From the NCBI RefSeq assembly GCF_000399665.1, contig NZ_KB976986.1, positions 3,382,873 to 3,446,872 on the forward strand: a stretch of DNA of 64,000 nucleotides, given 5' to 3'. Shown piece after piece: positions 9,674 through 16,921 of this stretch. How positions within the stretch are numbered: the first letter of the stretch is position 1; the number at the start of each line of letters is the position of its first letter. Origin of the DNA: Acinetobacter calcoaceticus ANC 3811 (GTDB lineage: Bacteria; Pseudomonadota; Gammaproteobacteria; Pseudomonadales; Moraxellaceae). The notes beneath the pieces are model-generated. The model did not search any database. It saw only the letters and a list, made by a program, of their open reading frames with translations, and was not told the DNA's origin. A program made the position numbers and the translations under genes.

Positions 9674-9898
9674 TTAATTTTCATCGAATAGATGAAGTAA
9701 TTTTTTTTGTGTCCTCAGGTGGGTACTTAAGCTAAAAAGGCAAGATGAACACAAGTAAACTTCGTTTTCTTCACTTTTCTCTTGAGTTGCTTTTTGAGTA
9801 ACCGTTTTTAAAATTCCATAACTATCTAAACAAACTCTATCACAGATATCACAAGTGATTTTTTTATCTATATTTTGAGGAGCATTATTCACTTCCAT
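9674..9898 (-). CDS. Small putative zinc-binding protein
   Basis: This is a 74-residue protein with two CxxC-type pairs, CDICDRVC near residues 16-23 and CSSC near residues 50-53, spaced like a single zinc ribbon. The rest is polar with no membrane segment. It lies between the coiled-coil gene upstream and the HNH gene downstream, on the same strand, with gaps of 64 and 125 bases, so the three may be one transcript. It could be a small regulator or an accessory subunit of the nuclease. I do not recognise a family. Confidence 0.55.
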   Translation of the reverse strand: MEVNNAPQNIDKKITCDICDRVCLDSYGILKTVTQKATQEKSEENEVYLCSSCLFSLSTHLRTQKKLLHLFDEN

Positions 9899-9962
9899 TT
9901 AGTTAAACCCATTATATCTTCTTTAGATAAAAAATTGATATTTATAGCTTCTTCAACTTTCT

Positions 9963-10451
9963 TTAGTTAAATACTTTAAAGATTGCATCAAGAGCATTCA
10001 TATTTGATTCTAATGCAAGATACTCACGTTCTTTTTCATGAATTAACGATTCAATTTCAAATTGAATTTTAGGAAATTCTCTACTGTATTCTTTTAAAAA
10101 TTCAATTTCTAACTCTTTTTGTTTAATAGCTTTTTTTAGCGTTTGCACCTTTTGATAAATCGACTCATAAGATGGTCGAAGCTCCTTTGCTAAATTTTCT
10201 TTCATTAATTGGTGCTTTGTATAGGCAGAACTATATCTATGAGGAACAGTTGATGTATCCAAGATAAAATACTCCTTTACTAAAGACTTTTTAAAAAATT
10301 TATAAATGAAATGGAAGTTCTCTTCAGTATTTAAGCCACTTGATCGTTCTTGTACAAAGATAGTCCAGATTTGCTGAAATTCATGATTCTGAAAGTTTTT
10401 GTTTAGCAGAAAGCGAACAAATGATCTTTGAAGAATTTCTCCTTTTGTCAT
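9963..10451 (-). CDS. Unrecognised helical protein, first gene of the HNH cluster
   Basis: The product is 162 residues if the ATG at 10451 is used; a GTG three codons upstream (10460) is an alternative, and neither has a strong ribosome site. The N-terminal half is aromatic and mixed (FVRFLLNKNFQNHEFQQIW). The C-terminal half, from about residue 85, is a charged helix rich in Lys/Glu that looks like a coiled coil (VQTLKKAIKQKELEIEFLKE). It is divergent from the XRE gene, and the 72-base space between them holds a perfect inverted repeat, so it is probably controlled by that regulator. The function is unknown. Confidence 0.55.
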   Translation of the reverse strand: MTKGEILQRSFVRFLLNKNFQNHEFQQIWTIFVQERSSGLNTEENFHFIYKFFKKSLVKEYFILDTSTVPHRYSSAYTKHQLMKENLAKELRPSYESIYQKVQTLKKAIKQKELEIEFLKEYSREFPKIQFEIESLIHEKEREYLALESNMNALDAIFKVFN

Positions 10452-10474
10452 ACAGATCACTACATTTAAAAAGA

Positions 10475-10497
10475 AATTATCCTATTTTGGGATAATT
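10475..10497. promoter_or_regulatory. Operator-like inverted repeat between divergent genes
   Basis: AATTATCC (10475-10482) and GGATAATT (10490-10497) form a perfect 8-base inverted repeat with a 7-base spacer, followed by a further half-site-like GGGATAGT at 10501-10508. It sits in the only space between the HNH cluster and the XRE gene, where an autoregulating XRE protein would bind. Binding is inferred. Confidence 0.55.
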
Positions 10498-10523
10498 GTT
10501 GGGATAGTACACCATCTCTGGTT

Positions 10524-10763
10524 ATGAGCTCAATACATGACCCGAGATATATTGGTCTAATACATTGTTTAATATCGATACGTGAGGAAAGAAATATTAC
10601 TCAGGTACAGATAGCCTCATCGTTGAAAAAGCCCCAATCCTACGTAGCTAAAGTTGAAAACTTAGATAGAAGATTGGATATCATTGAATTAAAAGATTGG
10701 TTGAATGTACTTGGTGTAAAATTCGCAGAATTTATTAGTATTTCAAATATAGAAAATATTTAA
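10524..10763 (+). CDS. XRE-family helix-turn-helix regulator
   Basis: This 79-residue protein is essentially a single HTH_3 domain: RNITQVQIASSLKKPQSYVAKVENLDRRLDI carries the two helices of the fold, with the Q-S-Y-V-A-K-V-E recognition helix typical of the Xre/C-protein group. Controller proteins of this size govern restriction-modification and toxin genes by binding inverted repeats in a shared promoter. Here such a repeat lies 27 bases upstream and the divergent HNH cluster begins on its other side. The ATG has little ribosome site, so the message may be leaderless or nearly so. Confidence 0.82.
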   Translation: MSSIHDPRYIGLIHCLISIREERNITQVQIASSLKKPQSYVAKVENLDRRLDIIELKDWLNVLGVKFAEFISISNIENI

Positions 10764-10819
10764 TAATTTTTTAATTTCTTATAAGCTCAATAATAACTAA
10801 GCAAGTTATAACTACTAAA

Positions 10820-11521
10820 TTGGACCTATTTCCTACTAAATTATTAATTGAAACCTATGATGCATCTCATGTAAGCCGACTTTTTGTTGTCGGTGATATT
10901 CATGGATGTTATGAGGAATTAATGAATAAACTCCTCGAAGTAAATTTTGATTTTGAGGCGGATATGCTTATATCAGTCGGAGACCTAGTTGATAGAGGTA
11001 AAGACAGTCTCAAATGTATTGAACTTGTCAAAAAACCTTGGTTTAAAGCTATACGTGGCAATCATGAACAAATGTGTTTAGAAGCATCAATAGCACCTGA
11101 AATGAGAGGGTTTCATTGTAAACATGGGGGAGAGTGGTTATATGGACTTACAATGGAAAACTATAAAGAAGTTTTGGATGTCTGCTTAAATTTACCTATT
11201 GTGTTAGAAGTTGCTTTTAGGGGGGGAAAGTATGGGTTTGTGCATGCAGATATTAAGCAAAATGATTGGTTAGATTTTAAAAATGATATCTTAAAGAAAG
11301 ACTATTTTTCTGAATCAAACTCTTCTACATTACAAAGTGCGCTATGGGGAAGGAGTAGAATATTGGGGAAGCACCCGCTGAAATATCAAGAAATAATAGG
11401 TATTCATGAAGTGTACTTAGGACATACAGTAGTGGATTCTCCAGTTTATAAAGACAATTGTATTTATATTGACACAGGGGTAGTTTTTGGTAAACAACTA
11501 ACGTTTCTAGAAATTAAATAA
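10820..11521 (+). CDS. Lambda-type Ser/Thr protein phosphatase (metallophosphoesterase)
   Basis: This 233-residue calcineurin-like phosphoesterase belongs to the PrpA/lambda-phosphatase group. Metal-ligand motifs appear in order: GDIHGCYEEL, SVGDLVDRGKDS, AIRGNHEQM, a later VHAD and a C-terminal LGHTVVDSPV, with an IDTGVVFGKQLT end like that of lambda phosphatase. It should remove phosphates from Ser/Thr (and possibly Tyr or His) residues using two metals, probably Mn. The best start is a TTG at 10820, since no in-frame ATG precedes the conserved region. It follows the XRE gene by 56 bases and may share its transcript. Its job on this island is unknown; it could be a phage-derived passenger. 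Confidence 0.85.
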   Translation: MDLFPTKLLIETYDASHVSRLFVVGDIHGCYEELMNKLLEVNFDFEADMLISVGDLVDRGKDSLKCIELVKKPWFKAIRGNHEQMCLEASIAPEMRGFHCKHGGEWLYGLTMENYKEVLDVCLNLPIVLEVAFRGGKYGFVHADIKQNDWLDFKNDILKKDYFSESNSSTLQSALWGRSRILGKHPLKYQEIIGIHEVYLGHTVVDSPVYKDNCIYIDTGVVFGKQLTFLEIK

Positions 11522-11566
11522 TAATATGTAAATTTTATAAAAGTCTTTGTCTTCATGGGAGTGGCA

Positions 11567-12283
11567 ATGAAAAAATATAGTCAAAAACATATCTATAATT
11601 TATTATTAAAAATTAATCAATATGAAAAAAACTTTAAACTAAAGAAAAGCTCTAGAAATAGGGCTCTAAGGCAGGGTTTTTTTTGGTTGAATATGACATG
11701 TTTAATGTTTTCAATTATATTATTTATTTTAGGGGTTTATCTTTCTCTACAAATATTAATAGTCATATCTTTGATATTGTTGTTGATATGTGAAGGGTTG
11801 TTATTGGTTGATGTAATTATAGATATTGTATACTCAAGAAAAGATATTAAGTATTTTTTTAATGAGCCTGTAGGTATACTTTTACGGAATGCTAATATAT
11901 CAGCAAGATCTGCTATTGAGTATTTACCAGAACTAATAGCTTTTGAATATGATGACCTAGAATTAGCTAGAAGAGAAATTGCTTATGAGAAAGATCATTT
12001 TGATAAAAGAACATCTATCCTTACGGGTTCTTTAGACAAAATTGGAATATTTCCATCAATTTTAGCAACAATGGTATTGTTACTCACTCATTTAAGTAAT
12101 AATAAAACTTTCGAATTTTTACAAGAACATCCAGAGTTCCAATTTCTATTCTATGTATTAATTGCTGTTGTTGTAATCTTTCAACTATTTTCAATATTTA
12201 CAAATTTTATTTCATTAAAGTTATCTTATTTAATTCAAGTTATTGAATATGCTATTAATTTAAAAGAAAATAAGAATAATTAA
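11567..12283 (+). CDS. Unrecognised membrane protein
   Basis: The product is 238 residues from the ATG at 11567, chosen because GGGAG lies 6 bases upstream; an ATG at 11555 overlaps that site. A basic N-terminus (residues 1-33) precedes two close transmembrane helices (about 35-60 and 62-85), a cytoplasmic or periplasmic loop rich in Asp/Glu/Arg (about 90-155), and two further helices (about 163-180 and 193-220). No known domain is apparent. It sits 45 bases after the phosphatase gene on the same strand and ends convergently 2 bases from the next gene. A membrane-acting defence role is possible but only inferred from location. Confidence 0.6.
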   Translation: MKKYSQKHIYNLLLKINQYEKNFKLKKSSRNRALRQGFFWLNMTCLMFSIILFILGVYLSLQILIVISLILLLICEGLLLVDVIIDIVYSRKDIKYFFNEPVGILLRNANISARSAIEYLPELIAFEYDDLELARREIAYEKDHFDKRTSILTGSLDKIGIFPSILATMVLLLTHLSNNKTFEFLQEHPEFQFLFYVLIAVVVIFQLFSIFTNFISLKLSYLIQVIEYAINLKENKNN

Positions 12284-12285
12284 TA

Positions 12286-13089
12286 TTATTTGATTTTTTT
12301 AATATAAATATTGATTTTTGATCCATTTTTAATGGCGATAGAATATATATTGTTAGCATGAAGAACAACCTTGTGGTTGTGATCAATATCTGGGTAATTA
12401 TTTAATTTATGATAATCAGCATAGTAGGCCGTATATTTTATTGGTGTATAAAATTTACTTTCACTTTTTGCAAGAGCAACTATTGAAAATGCTAGGAATA
12501 AAATAAAAAGCATAAATCCAGAAAAATGTAATGGATTAAAATCATTACTTTTTTTCCTAATATGAGGTTCATTTTTTATAAAAATATAAAGAAGAGGTTT
12601 AATTAGAACATATAATGTCTCAAGAGAAATTTTAAGTGACCATATCAAGATAGTTGGTACATATATTATTAATCCAATTATAAGTACAATAATTAAGAGT
12701 GCTGGAACGTAGCAAAAAAAAGTCCATAAACCAAGTGTTAAATAGAAGTCTGTAGCAGGTAAGCCTAAACTTGCAGTAATTAAATTTTGTGAAATGACGT
12801 TGGAAAGCCAAATAATAAAAATATTTATTAACCAAAACGATGAGTTGTATATTTTAATACCTTTGATTCTTTTTTTGTAAATAATATAAATCCAACTAAT
12901 AAAGCCAAGCTCAATAACCGAAAATGACACCATTAGAAAAAAATTAGAAAATATATTGTCTCTAAAAGGAAGGAATATAATAAATAAAAAGAAACCAATA
13001 AAGTAGAATTTTTTATATAATTCTAGTTTGTTAAAATATTTGAAAGAATCATTAATAATACATTTAATTAAAAAGGATTCAATGTCCAT
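12286..13089 (-). CDS. Unrecognised multi-pass membrane protein behind cap3
   Basis: This 267-residue protein is mostly hydrophobic, with about five transmembrane helices between residues 25 and 205 (for example FYFIGFFLFIIFLPF and FMLFILFLAFSIVALA) and a soluble C-terminal tail of about 60 residues with many Tyr, Asn and His. The ATG at 13089 has GAGA upstream. It lies 56 bases after the Cap3 stop on the same strand, with no obvious terminator between, so it may be the fifth gene of the CBASS transcript. I do not recognise the family. It could be an added membrane effector or an unrelated passenger. Confidence 0.6.
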   Translation of the reverse strand: MDIESFLIKCIINDSFKYFNKLELYKKFYFIGFFLFIIFLPFRDNIFSNFFLMVSFSVIELGFISWIYIIYKKRIKGIKIYNSSFWLINIFIIWLSNVISQNLITASLGLPATDFYLTLGLWTFFCYVPALLIIVLIIGLIIYVPTILIWSLKISLETLYVLIKPLLYIFIKNEPHIRKKSNDFNPLHFSGFMLFILFLAFSIVALAKSESKFYTPIKYTAYYADYHKLNNYPDIDHNHKVVLHANNIYSIAIKNGSKINIYIKKIK

Positions 13090-13145
13090 TAGATTTCTCT
13101 CATATTATTAATATACATAAATTTATGGTGTTAATAGAAAGTAAT

Positions 13146-13646
13146 TTATAGGAATGAGATTGTTTTTAAAATTTTATATCCCATTTTTCCATTATAAATC
13201 GCAATCCAATCTTTATGAATATCTCCCATACTGAGTATTAAAAGTAGAAAGGGTTGGCTTCCCATTTGAGAATCCATTTTCAAGGCTAAATTACGCCAAC
13301 TTTCTATATCTATTAAAGATGGACTTGGCTTCTCTTGCGGATGAGAATGCCATTCACCTAAATATTGCATAGTTCCATTAGACTTCATGTGCCATTCATC
13401 AACTATTTCTTGATGTTTAGGATCTTGTCTAATAAATCTAATTCTTGATGAAACATCATTTCGGCCTGGGAATGTCACATCTTTAATCCAAAATCCATTG
13501 TTTCCGTATACTTCACCTATTAGAACTCCACCAGCTTCGGGCATATTTTGTTTAACCTGCCGGAAAGAATCCAATTTAGACAAAATATCTAAATTAAAGC
13601 GTATATAAAAATCGGATTTTTCATCTATAAATGTGACATACGCCAT
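13146..13646 (-). CDS. cap3: Cap3: CBASS JAMM/Mov34 isopeptidase
   Basis: This 166-residue JAB/MPN metalloprotease has all zinc and catalytic positions: Glu37 in PEAGG, His100 and His102 in GEWHSHPQ, and Ser110 and Asp113 in SPSLID (HxH-x7-SxxD pattern). In type II CBASS, Cap3 removes the CD-NTase from proteins to which Cap2 has attached it, setting the level of the primed enzyme. Its ATG follows the CD-NTase stop by 5 bases, as expected of the operon. No defect is seen. The assignment is strong because of the neighbours; alone it would only be called a Mov34/MPN protease. Confidence 0.9.
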   Translation of the reverse strand: MAYVTFIDEKSDFYIRFNLDILSKLDSFRQVKQNMPEAGGVLIGEVYGNNGFWIKDVTFPGRNDVSSRIRFIRQDPKHQEIVDEWHMKSNGTMQYLGEWHSHPQEKPSPSLIDIESWRNLALKMDSQMGSQPFLLLILSMGDIHKDWIAIYNGKMGYKILKTISFL

Positions 13647-13651
13647 TTTAG

Positions 13652-14917
13652 TTAACCACTTGTCACTGAAGGTAAAACTTTCGCTGTTTGAGAGCTGCTC
13701 AAAGACTGCCTAAATATATCTTGTTCAGTAGTTGGCACTTTAGATATTTCAATGTAGTCCTCATTATAAGGGTAACGATGGCCAAAGGCTTCAATATGGA
13801 ATTTTAGACAATATTTTTTCTCTTTTGCATTTAAACTATCATTAATTAAATTTAAAAACTCTGTAGCTTTATTAGAGCAATATTGGCGTTTTTCTTGTTT
13901 AATTCGATTAAAATCTTCATTTTCATGGTCTGGAATCGAGCTTTCATATACTGGATTTTTAAGAGCCTCAGGTAAAATACTCAAAATATTTAAAAGTGTA
14001 AGGTCATCACGTTTCTCAATAAACTCATAATTTTGACATGCTATAACCATGAGTAGAATTGAACTTGGTCCCCCACCTTGAATCCAATGATAATCACGCC
14101 ATGCTTTTAGGTACCTACAAATAAATCTTAGCTGATTTCCTTCATCTTCTTGTTTGGCAATAAAGTTTAAAAACCATTGTCTCACTTGTTCGCAATCACT
14201 CTCGCGAAAACTACCATCGCGTTGAGCCATTGTAATCCGTTTAATATTTTCAAGTTCAATATGATCTTTGAACTTTTCTTCATAAAGTAACCCATGGCTT
14301 TCGAATTCAAAACTCTCAGATATAGAAGCAGAATCCATAGTGATAGAGTCATATAAATTAAAATCTTCCAAGCCTATCTGTTTTTTGCGTAAACCAACTT
14401 GAAGCTCACTATACTCTTCAAGTGAATCAAACATATCTTTAGGGACTATATAAACTGGCACATCTAGATGTGTATACGAATTTACAAGTAATCGGATACA
14501 ATTCATATTATCTGTAGAATCTAACTGCCAGCCTTCTTCACTTGCCAATTCGTCTAAAAGATTTTCGACTGTTGAAAAATAACTTTTCAAAGTTTCTTTA
14601 GAATATTCATCACATTCATTAAAAACTTCAGCTGATAAATAAACTCCATAATCAAGATCGAGTTCTTGTCCCCTATGAGCAGGTAAATTACATAACCCAT
14701 AAGCCCAAGAACCTTGTATACGGAACTTTGGATTTGGCCCCTCTGGATTGTAATCTTCAATAAAATCACGTAATCCAGATTTCAAGCAAGATCTAATTTT
14801 TTTACGACATTCATTAAGTTCCTTAATAGTATCTTGGGAAGGTATTAATGCCCTTAAAAAACCGTCTTCTAGAGCTCGATAACCCCGATGAGCATTAAAA
14901 ATAGTAGAATTAGTCAT
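13652..14917 (-). CDS. CD-NTase (cyclic oligonucleotide synthase) of type II CBASS
   Basis: This 421-residue nucleotidyltransferase of the cGAS/DncV-like class has the motif IQGSWAYGLCNLP (Gly69-Ser70), then QELDLDYG with Asp87 and Asp89, and a third metal Asp152 in HLDVPVYIVP. It should make a cyclic di- or trinucleotide on phage infection. The C-terminus is a flexible tail (SSSQTAKVLPSVTSG) ending in Gly, the feature Cap2 needs to conjugate the enzyme to targets. AGGA lies before the ATG. The clade and the nucleotide made cannot be read from the sequence. Genes cap2 and cap3 flank it on the same strand. Confidence 0.9.
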   Translation of the reverse strand: MTNSTIFNAHRGYRALEDGFLRALIPSQDTIKELNECRKKIRSCLKSGLRDFIEDYNPEGPNPKFRIQGSWAYGLCNLPAHRGQELDLDYGVYLSAEVFNECDEYSKETLKSYFSTVENLLDELASEEGWQLDSTDNMNCIRLLVNSYTHLDVPVYIVPKDMFDSLEEYSELQVGLRKKQIGLEDFNLYDSITMDSASISESFEFESHGLLYEEKFKDHIELENIKRITMAQRDGSFRESDCEQVRQWFLNFIAKQEDEGNQLRFICRYLKAWRDYHWIQGGGPSSILLMVIACQNYEFIEKRDDLTLLNILSILPEALKNPVYESSIPDHENEDFNRIKQEKRQYCSNKATEFLNLINDSLNAKEKKYCLKFHIEAFGHRYPYNEDYIEISKVPTTEQDIFRQSLSSSQTAKVLPSVTSG

Positions 14918-15034
14918 AAAATATTCCTAAAAAATGAAAATAATATTAAGTTATCAATAGTTTTAACTATTTGAAAATACATTTAATATTTTGGGTTCAT
15001 ATTAAAATAGTCAAGCTAAAATCAAAAAATATAT

Positions 15035-16810
15035 TTACTTACAAAAAGGACAACTTTTTTGTTTAAAGACCTCAGCCTTCAGGTTCATATTTTTATCTTT
15101 AGATAAAGTCGAAGCATAGTGAGTAAAGTAATTAGATTTAAGTGTATTTCCAGCCCAAGCTAAGAGTACCTCAATTCCCATACTAGCCACATTTAGGCTT
15201 GAACTAATTGTATATGGTGTATAGTTAGCACAAGGACGATTTATTCTTATAGTTGATTCTCTATTCATATCAGGAAGCGGGTAAAAATCATCTGGAGCAT
15301 TATACCAAAGTGTGGATAGACAATAATGACAACCACCTTTATTATCCAATGATGTAGGACTATTCCAGAATGCTTGTACACACTCGCCATTTGCAAAGAT
15401 CCATAAATGTAATATAGGTACTTGTTTTTCTGGACAGCGTTGTTTATTTAATTCATTTAGATATTCTGCGATTTCGAACTTACCTGTAGCATCTATAATT
15501 ACATCAAATTCTTCATAAAAATCAGTTGATAAGTATTTTATATCTGAATTTTCAAATGAAATATTTAATTTGTCATTTACTAAGTATTTTTGATAATTAC
15601 ATTCTAGATAGATTTTTAATGCTTCAGCTTTATTTATACCGAGATAAGTAGCATTTAAAAAATGTCGACCTAGATTGTCCCTACTTAATTTATCAGAATC
15701 AACGAGAGTTAATTTTGAGTTTTCACCAAAACCTGCACCGACTTTAAATAGTGAATCAGTTAGGTACCCCCCTATAGCACCACAACCTATTTGGAGTATT
15801 TTTAAATCATTAAGATTTTCTATATTATTTAAGCTTTGCAAATTTCTTTTAACTAATTTTTCAAGACTAAAATGATGGCCTATACCGAAGCCTAAATTTT
15901 GATTGTTATTAAATTTAAAGTTTTTTAAATTATTATATCTAGCCATTCTAGCTATAGTTTGTGAATCTAATTTTATTGAGAAATATAAAATAGCTTCTCT
16001 ATAAACAAATCCAAAAAAGAAATTTTTTTCAAAATCTTTATATAATTTCAATGAAATCAATAAGATATTATACCCTGATTGATCCCAAGATTTAATCCAA
16101 TGAAAGAATTTATCTAATGATTTTATTGAAAAGTCTGCATTCAGGAATGAACTTAATTTTGGAACATTTTGTGAATCAGGGATAAATATTAATTTTCCAT
16201 TAAAATTTATATTTTCATCTTTATTAATTACAGTAAAATTTATTGATTTATTTTGTTGTGTAGGAAGTTCTCCAAAAGATAGGGTTTGAAAAGCTGCTTT
16301 ATTGATTCTACTGAGGGCAACCCAAGTAGGTTCAATTTCATTATTTAATTGCTCAGAAATAGAGGTTGGGCTAATTATTTTTTTTAAAGTTGTTTTTGTT
16401 TGATTAACTACAAAATCTATAAATTTAGAGCAGTTATAACGTGGAATAGTAATATCATCTGCAAATGCATAGCAGATAGAATGCAATATTTTATTGTTTA
16501 ATTTAAGTTCTGGCTTGGGAGTTATATGAGGTAGAGGGAGTTTTAATATTTTTTCACTGGGATTAACAATATAGACAATAGGTAAAGAAATAAGCTTTAG
16601 ATCATATATTCTAATAACTATATCAAAGACATAGTTTTTATCATCAGTATTGATATTTAGCTCTCCTCTGAAAATGATATCATCACCAGTGAAAAGTATG
16701 GAAGCATTATATTTTGTGTCTTTATACATTAACTCATCTAAAGACAAACGGTTGAAATTTTGTTCATGGAGCGATTGAATTAACTGTTTTCTTCTTAATG
16801 AATCGAGCAT
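15035..16810 (-). CDS. cap2: Cap2: E2-E1 ubiquitin-transfer-like fusion of CBASS
   Basis: This is a 591-residue fusion. The N-terminal part is an E2-like domain; the likely catalytic Cys is Cys113 in KILHSICYAFADD. The E1/ThiF adenylation domain follows, with the nucleotide loop LQIGCGAIGGYL, then LVDSDKLSRDNLGRHFL; the likely E1 Cys is Cys527 in NRPCANYTPYT. CHYC and the terminal CPFC form the structural zinc site. Cap2 adenylates the C-terminal Gly of the CD-NTase and joins it to targets, raising its output. The gene lies between the phospholipase and the CD-NTase; the usual type II order places it after the CD-NTase. AAGGA precedes the ATG at a long spacing. Confidence 0.9.
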   Translation of the reverse strand: MLDSLRRKQLIQSLHEQNFNRLSLDELMYKDTKYNASILFTGDDIIFRGELNINTDDKNYVFDIVIRIYDLKLISLPIVYIVNPSEKILKLPLPHITPKPELKLNNKILHSICYAFADDITIPRYNCSKFIDFVVNQTKTTLKKIISPTSISEQLNNEIEPTWVALSRINKAAFQTLSFGELPTQQNKSINFTVINKDENINFNGKLIFIPDSQNVPKLSSFLNADFSIKSLDKFFHWIKSWDQSGYNILLISLKLYKDFEKNFFFGFVYREAILYFSIKLDSQTIARMARYNNLKNFKFNNNQNLGFGIGHHFSLEKLVKRNLQSLNNIENLNDLKILQIGCGAIGGYLTDSLFKVGAGFGENSKLTLVDSDKLSRDNLGRHFLNATYLGINKAEALKIYLECNYQKYLVNDKLNISFENSDIKYLSTDFYEEFDVIIDATGKFEIAEYLNELNKQRCPEKQVPILHLWIFANGECVQAFWNSPTSLDNKGGCHYCLSTLWYNAPDDFYPLPDMNRESTIRINRPCANYTPYTISSSLNVASMGIEVLLAWAGNTLKSNYFTHYASTLSKDKNMNLKAEVFKQKSCPFCK

Positions 16811-16829
16811 ATCTTTAATATTTCCTTTA

Positions 16830-16853
16830 TTCTACCAATCTGGAATGGTAGAA
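16830..16853. promoter_or_regulatory. Perfect 8-base hairpin upstream of cap2
   Basis: TTCTACCA and TGGTAGAA pair around the loop ATCTGGAA, about 20 bases upstream of the cap2 start on the minus strand. There is no T-tract on that strand, so it does not look like a plain terminator. It may be an operator or a leader hairpin affecting cap2 translation. Confidence 0.4.
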
Positions 16854-16870
16854 ATAAAATCCTAAATTTT

Positions 16871-16914
16871 AATAAGAGATATACTAATAATATTTTATTA
16901 ATATACCTCTTATT
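16871..16914 (-). terminator. Long AU-rich hairpin just after capV
   Basis: AATAAGAG and CTCTTATT close a stem that continues through TATA and TAATAA/TTATTA pairs. It lies 8 bases past the capV stop and before cap2. It could end or reduce the phospholipase transcript, so that the effector and the cap2-CD-NTase-cap3 genes are expressed at different levels. Without a clear U-run it may instead be an mRNA-stabilising hairpin. Confidence 0.45.
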
Positions 16915-16921
16915 TATATAC

